NCBI GenBank assembly: GCA_001579985.1
Contig: LRSR01006474.1
Location: 1-23,665, forward strand
Length of the DNA: 23,665 nt
DNA from: Hypsibius dujardini
Lineage: Eukaryota; Tardigrada; Eutardigrada; Parachela; Hypsibiidae
Direction of reading: 5' to 3'
Shown here: positions 9,001-17,974 of the stretch, piece by piece
How the letters are laid out: each line of letters begins with the position of its first letter
Position numbering within the stretch: position 1 is the first letter of the stretch
Notes under the pieces: generated by a model
Told to the model about the DNA's origin: nothing
Seen by the model: only the letters and a program-made list of their open reading frames with translations
The model's database searches: none
Program-made: the position numbers and the translations under genes

Positions 9001-11966
9001 GCAGGATGTGAGTGGTGGCGGGGAATGGCGGGGAAAGATTATATTGACGGGCGCCACGCTGTGTCAAGTGATACAAGGAGGCGATTGATTCGTACGAGAT
9101 CACGATGGACGACTCTCGGATCGCGCTCTGATTACACAAATGCTCAGAATGCTTGGCTCACCGAGTCAAGCCCTGTGACTCCTTCAGAGCATAGTTTCAA
9201 GCCTTCAAGCAATGGCTGAGGTTAATGACGTGACTCGGTCAGGTAAGCATTTTGGCCACGTGTGTATATTGACTGGCCAGTGGTCAATTACGGGAGCAGC
9301 GCTTCTGTCTTGCAAGTGTGTGTGTGTGTGCGTGTGTGTGTGTGTGTGTGTTTACACAGAGACGTCTTTCTTTGCTTTACATCTCTCTCTCTCTCTCTTT
9401 CTCCCTCTCTCTGTTCTTCTCTCATCAAATCTCGCTCTTGATCGTGACTCTGCTGATGCGCCACTTTCCGGCGGGGATTAATTGACTGTCTCGCTGTGTT
9501 CGGTGTCGAATTCCCTGGGCAATTGGAAACAATTATCACTGCACACTTTTATGGACTGCTGATGGGCTGATAGGCTGATGGCAAAGGGGAAGGAAGAAGG
9601 GTGCCAATTAACGTGGTGGCGATAAAGGGAGAGTCCTTCTTAAGGTCACCTGCATTTTATGTGCATTCTATATGAGAATTAGTGTTTGTGTGAGTAATCT
9701 TCTTGAAGAGAAATAAAATATCAAATAAACTGAAATTCTAGTTTTATTGAATAAAAAGCATTTTAAAAATTACACAGATTACACAGAGATCTATAGACGT
9801 TATTTTTTCCTGATGATCCATCAAAAGTTCTCCCCTGCTACAGTCGCGCATCTCAATGCCACCACTACTCTCTAACAACAATAACAAAAAAGCACCTTTG
9901 TGAATTGGAATCACGGTCGCACCTTCACGCCGCGCGCCGCCAACATTGGAAATCCAATGATGATTGTCTTCTTTTTCTCTCGCCCCCCCCCCCACCTGAT
10001 GATTTACTTTACTTTCTCCGTCGTCGGCGTCGCACCTCTTCGCGCACACACTCTAGCGAGAACAACAAGTTGCTAACGACACGAAGGAGTCGGAGTTGCA
10101 GACGCAGCGGATGTGCATGTGCAGGAAAAACGGCGCCCACGTCTGCGCCATCGAGATTTTCACTCTTCTTTCCTTTCTCTCTCTCTTTCTCTTTCTCTCT
10201 CTCTTTCTCTCTTTCTCTCCTTCCACGGCAGTTTCCCTGCGCGCGCCGCGTCGCCTTGCCAAAAACGCTGGAACGTGATCGCATTGTTGAGCACACTCTC
10301 TGTTGGGGTGATCATGAGAGGTGGACCTTCTTACATAAGAACCGGTTCTCTCTCCGTGCTCGCGAAACATTCTGCAAGGTTGCTACAAGATCATTTTTCC
10401 GCACTTTCACGCTCACTTTCTGCCTCTCTCCCTTACGCTCTCTTCAATTCACCTCTCACTCTCTCTGTTTTTGCCGCGATTTATGGTGTGTGTATGTGGT
10501 CCTCGAGCGAGAGAACCTGGCGCGCGTAGGAGCGCTGCACCCTTTTTCGGAAGGTGGAAAGAAAAGGCTCTCCGGCGCACTTTTCTCTGCGACCGGTTTG
10601 CGCCTGGGAAAATACGTGATGCGAATGTGTCCCTGTCGCCGTCGGTACAAAACAAAAGAGCGCGGATGCAAGTCGCAGGCAACACACGAAAGACAGGAAG
10701 AAATCCTACACGAAAATATGCAGAAATTAACAGAGACTACTGCACAGTCAGTCACTATTACCGCAAAGTGGAAATCTGCTCATGTCGAAATAAATGTTTT
10801 ACTGACCTTCACTCATCCAAAGTTCAATTTAAAGTCGGTTGGCGTTAACGAAACCTTTTTTTGAACAGCTAGGAGAGGAGCTCTGGGCACTTTTCGAAAT
10901 TTCCGGAATTGCGTGCGACGCTTTCGATTATTACCCCGCCAGCCCCGCCCCCTGACAACCTAAAACTATTCGGCTATTCCCAATCGATTCAAAATTGAAT
11001 TCTGGAAGGGAACCTTGAATTTTGACTTAGCACCTAGCGTGTAAGATGCTTGCATTTGTTCTCTAACAGAAAAGGAGACCCAGTTCCTGACCGTAAACGA
11101 CTTTGGCGCTCTCTGCTCCACCACAGACACAGTAAAAGCACACACATTTTGGCGGCAAAATGACACGCGATGCTGCACATATTATTCTCATAAATCATTC
11201 TACCGGCATTCCGAGATCGCGACAGTTTTGGCCTTTCTCTTTGTTACTTTTGTTACGATCCTCCGGAGTTCGGACGAGCTCCACCGCAAGATCTATTTCT
11301 CTCTTTTCTCTCTTTTTTTTCGCCGAACTTCCCCATTGCCCTATCTATATCACAGTCACATACACAGAGATCGGTAGATCCGAAGCTCGTCGACACGGTC
11401 CCCTCCCGAAGCTCTTCGCGCTAGTGCGCGAGAGAGCGACCGAAGAACTCAAAGTTCTCCGCTCTTATCATGACAGCCCACCTTCTCTAGCACCCTAAAC
11501 TCAACTGCGAGCTCCCTGCGAGCTTAGCGTACAACTCGATCGATAGAAGAATCCCCCGAGGCCTAGCAACATTCTTCGCGTTTTACGAAATGTGAAGAAC
11601 ACAAGCAGACACACACAAGCAGACAGACACAGACAGACACAGACCCAGGACAAAATTATACGGATGGAGAGAAACAAGAGAAGAAGAAAGAAAGATTAGC
11701 TAATCGAACGAAGACAACACACACGCACACGCACACCAGATGCACTACGATCATAATTTGCTCGCTACCGATTTGATGCATCTCGCCATCGTGAGCGGAC
11801 ACTTGTCGGAGCCGGAGAGAGAGAGAAAGAGAGAGAGAGAAGAAAGGAAAGCGAAAGTTCTCTCGTCCGTTCTCGTCGTTTGAGAGAGAGAGAGAGAGTT
11901 TTGTTGTTACACAAACCGGGAACTTCCGAATCTCTATCCTATCTCGCAAGCAACACACAGCTCGCC

Positions 11967-12009
<43 letters not shown>

Positions 12010-13707
12010 TGTTTGCCTTCCGAACTGAAGCGATTCGATTTCGCGAGGGGTCCTATCTCCGCCAGACACACACACACACACACACGGTCCGATTTTCGTG
12101 TTCGCCACAATCTTTCATCTAACAAATTTCTTGGCACCCTTTTGGTCCACACACAATCCGACACCGACATCGATCGCTCTTCGAATCAGTTCAACACAGA
12201 GAACACAGAATCGCATGTTGTGCATATGCACTGAAGCGCGGTTACGTTAGCGCGAGCGAGCGAGCGAGCGGCCGGAAAAGCGAGATTATAGAGGAAGATT
12301 GATCAATCTCGAAGGCGGCGCGAAGTTGCTCGCCTGTGCGAAAAGTGTGCTCGGATAAAGGAGCAAACTGTCGCGCCGTCCTCAGCAGACACACAGAGAC
12401 GTGCCACGTGGAGAAGGAAGGGAAGCGTTGTCGTAGAGCGTAGAGCGGAAGCTTCGGGAAGCAACGGAACGGACCATGCCACGAGCTGGTGAAATAAAAA
12501 TTATCATCCGTCGAGCAAATTATTGTCCCTCTCTCTCTGTCTCTCTCTCTCTCGCTCGTGCGCTCCTGTTTGCGGGTGGGTCTTATCTCCCGCGAGGTGC
12601 TCTCTCTCTCTCTCTTTCGCAGGGGAGAGATACCACGACGCTCTGTTGTAACAAAGGCACACTTTCGCGGAGAGATAAATCACATGCGAGAGAGCCAGTC
12701 GAGAATTACATTTCAAGAATCGAAACGCGTCGGATTCGGAATTCCGCTTAAGCGCTTTATAATGAAGCTCCAACACAAAGTGACATGATGATATAATGAT
12801 GAATTGAACTAAAAAAGAGCTTCATTTTTGTGGATTGAACAGAAAAAGAGCTTCATTTTTTATGTTTAACAAGAAGTTTAAAAATTGGCGGGAAAGCGAA
12901 AGCGGCTTACGATTCACACTGACCACCTGTTACTTCTCTCGTTGTAGTGAATGAACTGAATGAAAGTTAAAATTAATCGCGAGCACTTTATGATTATAAT
13001 GAAACTCAACTGGCAAGTCAGTAAAAAATTAGAGATTTAGAAGAGGCACTTTGTACAAGGGTAAACTGATCACCTGGCCTTCCGTCTCTCACTTTCGCGG
13101 AATTAAGTTTTAAACGGCGCAGAATCGCGGGGACAGCGAATGAGACAGGCAGAACGCACTGCGCAGATGGATTTTGTTTGGCGGGCGGCTGCATGCTCCC
13201 ATTGACAGACAGTAGCGGAACGTTAACGACTCACACACACACACAACTTTTTTGCGTTCAATTACGGCCGGATGCAAAGTTGACGAAAAACCGGCTTTTG
13301 CGCCGGTAAACAAGCTTCCTTCTTTCGCGTTCTAGCTGCGCACTCCGCAGACGTGATCATCATCGCAATCACAATGCACGCCGAGCTGGGCGACTCATTC
13401 CTTCCTAGAAAATGTGCCTTCTCATGCCTCGACCTTCAGACAACCCCGTAAACCCACAACCCTCCTCACAGATCCGTCAAAAGTCAGAAGTGAAAAGTAA
13501 AAAAAAACTTAAAATTTCCTGTTTAATCTACATTATGTAAGAGTGCAAAATACAAAGGGGAAACTAAGTCACAATTGCGATTTGAATATTTGTGTTCATC
13601 TCCTGCATATTAATGTATAAAACGTGTTGGGCGTGGCTCAGACACGGATGGAACTTACCGGGTGTTCCGCCGCGCTGCTTGGGTGTGGTCTGTTTGCGCC
13701 GGTTCAT
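3008..13707 (-). CDS. RREB1: RREB1/hindsight-like C2H2 zinc-finger transcription factor (925 aa, 7 coding exons)
   Basis: Coding exons, 5' to 3': 13707-13659, 7291-7035, 6546-6065, 5848-5578, 5240-4523, 4226-3879, 3660-3008. All have GT..AG sites and consistent phases, giving 926 codons with TGA at 3010-3008. The start at 13707 is the first ATG after an in-frame TAG (13806-13804) and has A at -3. Residues 1-11 read [11 protein letters not shown], like the NuRD/RBBP4-binding motif of FOG, SALL and BCL11 proteins. C2H2 fingers start at about residues 125, 153, 269, 349, 582, 745, 773, 817 and 882. An atypical C-x2-C-x12-H-x7-C finger lies at 318-342. Fingers 5 and 6 are each split by an intron. 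TGQ(R/K)P linkers, FPW.SSL.RHM and SNCERH are RREB1-type. PLDLS at 475-479 is a CtBP-binding motif. A Pro run and an acidic stretch lie at about 620-705, and basic KKRK and KKRRR clusters suggest nuclear localisation. Expected role: nuclear DNA-binding repressor/regulator in epithelial and Ras/EGFR-responsive programmes. Family confident; orthology inferred. Confidence 0.85.
3705..3876. repeat. (CAGA)n array in the RREB1-like intron 3661-3878
   Basis: CAGA/CAGG on the plus strand, hence UCUG in the transcript. It fills most of a 218-nt intron, and the splice donor gtatgtctgt is itself part of the array. Confidence 0.95.
4299..4490. repeat. (TCTG)n array in the RREB1-like intron 4227-4522, opposite orientation
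   Basis: TGCC, then TCTG, then a regular 12-bp TCGGTCTGCCTG unit on the plus strand, so the transcript carries CAGA. Its orientation is opposite to the arrays in both neighbouring introns. Confidence 0.95.
5284..5430. repeat. (CAGA)n array in the RREB1-like intron 5241-5577
   Basis: CAGA on the plus strand with scattered CGAT and GGCA interruptions, hence UCUG in the transcript. The same intron also has an 11-base G run at 5534-5544. Confidence 0.95.
5909..6046. repeat. (CAGA)n array in the RREB1-like intron 5849-6064, with an ambiguous base at its edge
   Basis: CAGA/CAGG on the plus strand. The single N of the window is at 5908, exactly at the array boundary, which suggests the assembler could not resolve the array length. 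Confidence 0.95.
6725..6930. repeat. Three-copy tandem repeat (78-89 bp) with an internal hairpin
   Basis: Within the 488-nt intron 6547-7034. Landmarks recur at 6725, 6814 and 6892 (AGTAGG or CGTAGG), with the block AGTACGCAATCA at 6747, 6836 and 6914. In each copy AGTAGG (GTAGG in copy 3) faces CCTACT (CCTAC) across a 7-base loop, forming a short inverted repeat. Confidence 0.85.
6959..7014. repeat. 20-bp tandem repeat with three phased CCAAT boxes
   Basis: CCAAT occurs at exactly 6959, 6979 and 6999. Each copy also has a CCCCGC block, slightly shifted in the last one. The array sits immediately 5' (plus-strand sense) of the splice donor at 7034-7029 of the RREB1-like gene. Confidence 0.8.
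7478..7583. repeat. TTGTCTTGTG-type minisatellite
   Basis: Irregular GTTGTCTT, TTCTTGTG and GTTGTGTT blocks grade into a GT run. The array is intronic to the RREB1-like gene. Confidence 0.85.
11814..12085. repeat. Cluster of GA, CT and CA tracts
   Basis: GA tracts at 11814-11842 and 11882-11898 are followed by a 39-base CT tract at 11969-12007 and a CA tract at 12065-12085. The GA and CT tracts are mutually complementary in either transcript, and on DNA they are GAGA-factor-type sites. Confidence 0.85.
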
Positions 13708-14259
13708 TCTTCGCGACGCCTTCGCCCCACCACCGGACGTCGAATTGAGGCGCCCTCCGAGTGTCCTCCGCTGTCCACAGCGCGCGATGGGAAGATTCCT
13801 TCTCTAAGCCGGAAACGAGGTCGTTGTACGCTGCTGTTGCCGCGCGGATCGCGAGCGACTTCTTCTTCTTCGCGTCGCCTTCGCGTTTGTCTGCAAGTGA
13901 GAAAGTGAGAAAGTGAGAGTGAGAAAGATATTCAAGCGAGATCTAGAGCAACAGAGATACTGTTCCGCGATACTGCTGCGATATCTCCTTCACATCCCCT
14001 CCCTCTCTCAACAGCGCAACAGCAGCAGCGTACTTATCCGCCGAAAAACTGTAAAAAGCGCTGGCACGGCGAACTCTTTAAAGCTGCGACTCTTCACGCG
14101 CTCTTCACGAAAAGCGAAGAAGAGTTTAGAGCGATCGTCTTCGACGCTGGAGAACCTTGCGACCGGTCAGTTGGCTCTTCACACGAGACCGAAAATCCCT
14201 CGGACTGGGGATCAGGGTGAGGGTGAGGGTGAGGGTGAGGGGGAAAAGGTTTCCTTACC
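13708..14259 (-). other. 5' untranslated exons of the RREB1-like gene (inferred)
   Basis: The start-codon exon is preceded by a strong acceptor, a pyrimidine tract ending cttgcag at 13891-13897, so its 5'UTR part spans 13708-13890. A matching consensus donor, GATCCAG|gtaagg, ends a candidate upstream exon at 14259, leaving a 368-nt intron. The transcription start is not defined, and no TATA box is evident upstream of 14259. The splice pair is an inference from consensus only. Confidence 0.5.
14207..14243. repeat. (GGGTGA)n hexamer, G-quadruplex-prone
   Basis: Five GGG blocks separated by TGA, followed by a G5 run on the plus strand. The array lies 14 bases from the candidate 5'UTR donor at 14258. 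In the RREB1-like transcript it reads as C-rich (CCCTCA)n, inside the inferred first intron. Confidence 0.85.
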
Positions 14260-15164
14260 TGGATCAACAGGGTCGTGTCGTGGTCGTAAAATGGAACGCC
14301 GTTGAATGGGTCTTCGGAAAAAGTGACGTGATGTGGTGTGACGCTTCGGAATCGGGGCTTCTCCGCCCTTACACAAACAAAAGCCGAGAGTGCGCCGTCG
14401 AGGACTCGACACCGGCCGTCGCGGAATTGAAGAGCAGAGCACAGGAAAAGTGAAGAATGTACACTTTTTCCGCCGGCGAGAAAGAGAGAGAGAGAATGAA
14501 AATGAGGGGGGAGTTGGAGGAAGGAAGGACCGGTGCTTGGGCTCACGTTGCGATGTACAATACACGGAGTGTGTGTGTGTGTGCACCGTCGGGCGCGGGC
14601 TTCTAACAACAGAGAGTCTAGCGGTATGCTGGATGCTTCTGCAACAAGTGGTTTATGCAGCGAGCGAGGGGCTTTTTGATGCGTAAGCTCTGGCGCTGGA
14701 TTCGCATCCGTTGAATGGACCGCGCCGCCTGCCGCTGCGGTGATATACGTGCCTGTTGCTTGTGCCTGCCTGCCTGCCTGAAGAGTTGTTGGCACAATCC
14801 CGCGCTGCACACACTTCTTCTCCGCTTTTCTTCTCCTCCCCTCTCTCTCAGCCTGTTTGCTCGAGCCTGACGTTTGAACATTGTACTCGTTTTCGCGTGA
14901 GAGAAGGCCGGTGAGTGAGTGAGTGAGTGAGCGAGAGGGAGAGAGAGAGACACTGCGCGAGAGAGAGGAGGGGAAGTGGAAAGTGAATTGAGAGATATGT
15001 ATCCGCCAATCCACGTCGCGGCTGCTTGGCTCGCGCAATCTCATCACTTTCTTCGCGTCCTTCGAGTGTGTGTGTGTGTGTGGTGCTCTGTGTTTTCGAA
15101 GCGCGCGCGCGCTTTAATTATTATCGCCGGTGTGTTGCAGTTTGAGACGACGACGGGTGTCCTC

Positions 15165-15179
15165 CGCACACACACAGAC

Positions 15180-15213
<34 letters not shown>
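15165..15213. repeat. (CA)n dinucleotide array
   Basis: CA repeat interrupted once by GACA, upstream of the RREB1-like gene. Confidence 0.9.
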
Positions 15214-15215
<2 letters not shown>

Positions 15216-15822
15216 GGCAACAGTTGGTTCGATCTTGTCTTTTTTTCCCGTCGCTCGAAGGCTTCCGCCGCCGATCGATCGGAAGAAGACGGCGCGGCGA
15301 ACAAGTCTTCTCTCCCGTGTGTTGCGGCAGTGTCGCTTGCTTTTGGCGGACTCGCTCGCCCGGCACCGCAAACAGCTCATAACTCATCCGTCTCTCTCTC
15401 TCTTTCTCTCTAGTTCTAGTTCTAAGCGCCACCCACGAAGTCACCTTTCAGTATTCGTGACTTTAGAAAGTGATAATAACGTTTTTTGTGTGTGATTTGT
15501 TAAGAGATAACCGCAAAACTTCTAAGCGAACACTTTGGATAAAACCCATTGTTAACTTCCCCTCAAACAAGGTCTATGCTTTTTGGGTCGGCTTTCGGTC
15601 TAGATGCTACAACCAGGTAGACATTCCGGGGCTGCGAGTTCGGAAACCCGAGAAGGAGAGTTTGCCTTTGCAGATCGTGAAATACGCGTTTCCGCGTTGT
15701 AAACTGAAGGGTGGGTGTAACCGTGTGGCAACACTGTAATATAATGTCTGTGTAGCTAGCGTCACCGTCGCCGACGGGCTCTCAATGTCATGCAACAGGT
15801 GAAATAACATTATGTAAGGGAG

Positions 15823-15913
15823 CTGCCTGCCTGCCTGCCTGCCTGTCTGTCTGTCTGTCTGCCTCGCTGCGGTAAACCGTTCTTTTTTGCTGTGGTCGTC
15901 GCGGTGAGTTCCG

Positions 15914-15949
<36 letters not shown>
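15823..15949. repeat. TGCC/TCTG tetranucleotide run and CT tract
   Basis: A TGCC then TCTG run at 15823-15863 is followed by a CT tract at 15914-15949. This is one of the few TCTG runs here that is not clearly inside an intron of a supported gene. Confidence 0.85.
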
Positions 15950-15952
<3 letters not shown>

Positions 15953-16210
15953 GAGTCCCGCCGCGGGCAGTTCTCGAGTGCACCTCTGTGTCTGCTGATT
16001 GCATTTTTGCGTCTGTCGGCGGGGGGGGGGGCGGGGTTGTCTGCAGTGTGTTTGAGAGGCGGCAGGATCAGCCGACACTTCGAAGCATTCGTCGCGCTGG
16101 AGTTGGAAGAAATGCACATGATTAGGACCGAAGTGTGGGTTCTTGTAGGTCCTAGGGAAGCTTGTAGCTAGGGAACAAGATCATGACAGGCAACGAGTAT
16201 TTTCGAGTAT

Positions 16211-16216
16211 TTTATT
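16211..16216 (-). terminator. AATAAA poly(A) signal of the secreted-repeat gene
   Basis: AATAAA on the minus strand, about 137 nt downstream of the TGA stop at 16355-16353. The spacing suits a short 3'UTR. Confidence 0.6.
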
Positions 16217-16352
16217 TCGTTCCGACCCATGCGACGTCTGAGGGACAGGATGTATAAGGACTTAAGAGACAACCCGTCACAGCGACTAGTCTAAGCAGGG
16301 TATCAATGCTGAATCGGTCTCAGTCATGGATCCCGATTCTAGAAGAGGCAGT

Positions 16353-17913
16353 TCAAGCGAAGTTAGGGACGATCAGGCCTTGGTAGATGGACTGGAGTTG
16401 AGCGACAGTCTGGTGGTACAACTCGCCGAGGTCCTCGTAGTACGGGGTGATGAGGTCGATCAAGCTCTGGGCGGCTTGCAGGCCAATGTTCTGGGCAGTC
16501 TGGAGTCCACCGGCGACGAAGGCGGCAGCGATGGCCTTGACCATCTCGAACTTCTCCTGAATGCTGGCCCACGCCTGGCTGGCGATGCCCGAGAGCATTG
16601 CGCCTATGCTGGAAGCCTGCGCGGAAATGCTCTCCCACACCTGGCTGAAGCCGTCGAAGATTCCGCGAGCATTCTACAGGGAGAGAGAAAAAACATCGAA
16701 CCAATTAGCCTAAAAATATTTGATGCCAAACATTCGACTTTGACTTTTCATATCAAAATGTCCAATTTCGAACCATTTTATTACACTCAAGCGTAACTCT
16801 AATTTCTGGACAAAAAAATTTGAAAAAAATAGTGGGCGGAGCTTACGGGGCGGAGAAGGGCGAACAATTGGTTGGCGACTTGTTCCCCGAGGATTTCGAT
16901 GAGCTTGGCCTTGACGACCTCTTGCAGACCGAGCGACTGGACCAGTTGGTGCACTTGCGCGACGAGCGGGGATGTCTGGATGATGTGGCTGAGTCCACCC
17001 TGAGCGGTGAGGCAGCTGGAGACAGCCGGAATGGACTGGAGGTACGCCAGGTTGAGGTTGCCGGCGGCGTTGAGTTGGCCGAGCAGCGCCAGGGTCAGAC
17101 CACCTTGAGGTTGGAGGTTGGTGTTGATGCATTGGAAGAGCGCCGATCCGTGGATGGCGGCCTGGACGTTCGGTCGGGCGAGGAGACCCTGGATGATGGC
17201 CAGAAGTTGGACACTGATTTCCAGTCTCACTCCACGGCTGTCCTGCAGAACGAAAGACTCCCAGTTAAACGATGAGGCGTGAAACTAAAATTTCTGAATT
17301 TCTTTTAGTCAGTTTTTTCAGTTGCTATAAAAGTGGTTAAGAAAGACCGTTTAGCTGAGCTTAATTTTTCAAAGTTTTGCTAGATAGTTGTGGTGTTCTA
17401 TTGAAGCGTTCTTTTTAGGTTCGTGACTGCGGAACTTTGCACGTACGAGGTCCAGGAGATCGACGAGAAGGGGTCCGTAGTTGCTTCCGAGAATCTCAAG
17501 GATTTTCTCCCTCACGACAGCCTGGAGGCCGAACGATTGGATGAGATCCTTGACGCGTGCGACCAGCGCGGAGTTCTGGATGATCGCGATGATGCCACCC
17601 TGGGCGTCGAGGCAGGGCTTCACATTCGGATTGTTCAGGAGGTATTCGGGCGTCAGCAGGTTGTTCTGGTTCAGCTGAGCGACGAACTGAAGGGTCAGAC
17701 CACCTTGCGACTGGAGGTTGGCATTGACGCACTGGAACAGCTGGGATCCGTGGATGGCGGCCTGCACGTTCGGGCGCGAGAGAAGGCCTTGAATGATGGC
17801 GGAGATCTCAGCGCTGATCTCGATGGAAGCACGCTCAAAGTTGCCATTCTTCAATAAGAAAGCACTTATGAGACAAATGTCAACGAAAAACAGACAGCCA
17901 GACAGCCAGACAA

Positions 17914-17974
<61 letters not shown>

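Larger units (their letters stand above)
7292..13658 (-). other. 6.4-kb intron of the RREB1-like gene, GA/CT- and GT/CA-rich, no coding exon seen
   Basis: The donor CACCCG|gtaagt (13658) and acceptor tttttgcag (7292) are both near consensus, and the flanking coding phases match (1 and 1). Inside are polypurine/polypyrimidine and CA/GT tracts: a TTGTCTTGTG-type minisatellite at 7478-7583, GT at 9316-9351, CT at 9382-9412 and 10162-10220, GA at 11814-11842 and 11882-11898, CT at 11969-12007, CA at 12065-12085 and CGAG at 12252-12271. A CAGA/CACA array lies at 11600-11645. A CpG-dense patch with a YY1-like gccattttg lies near 7671-7730. Large first introns of developmental regulators often hold enhancers; that role is inferred here. 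Confidence 0.65.
14260..16210. other. Upstream/intergenic DNA between the RREB1-like and secreted-repeat genes
   Basis: No supported coding exon. It is GC- and CpG-rich up to about 15.4 kb. It holds a short TGCC run at about 14760-14780, GT at 15066-15082, CA at 15165-15213, TGCC/TCTG at 15823-15863, CT at 15914-15949 and an 11-base G run at 16021-16031. A TGTGGCAACACTG element at 15725-15737 resembles the insect Ohler-1 promoter motif, but only loosely. The promoter of the RREB1-like gene is likely in the proximal part. Confidence 0.5.

Noticed and set aside
9905-10864. 319-codon open frame on the plus strand
   Set aside because: It begins with TTG, is full of Ser/Phe/Leu from CT tracts (few purines, so few stops), shows no domain, and lies inside the RREB1-like intron.
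13659-13890. Alternative frame fully open across the start-codon exon (KREGDAKKKK...)
   Set aside because: It ends in phase 2, which would put exon 7291-7035 into a frame that stops quickly, and it has no Met.
14094-15047. 317-codon open frame on the minus strand
   Set aside because: It is low-complexity, with His-Pro and Ser-Leu runs from CCCTCA and CT repeats. It crosses the inferred 5'UTR donor and does not join the zinc-finger frame (TAG at 13806).
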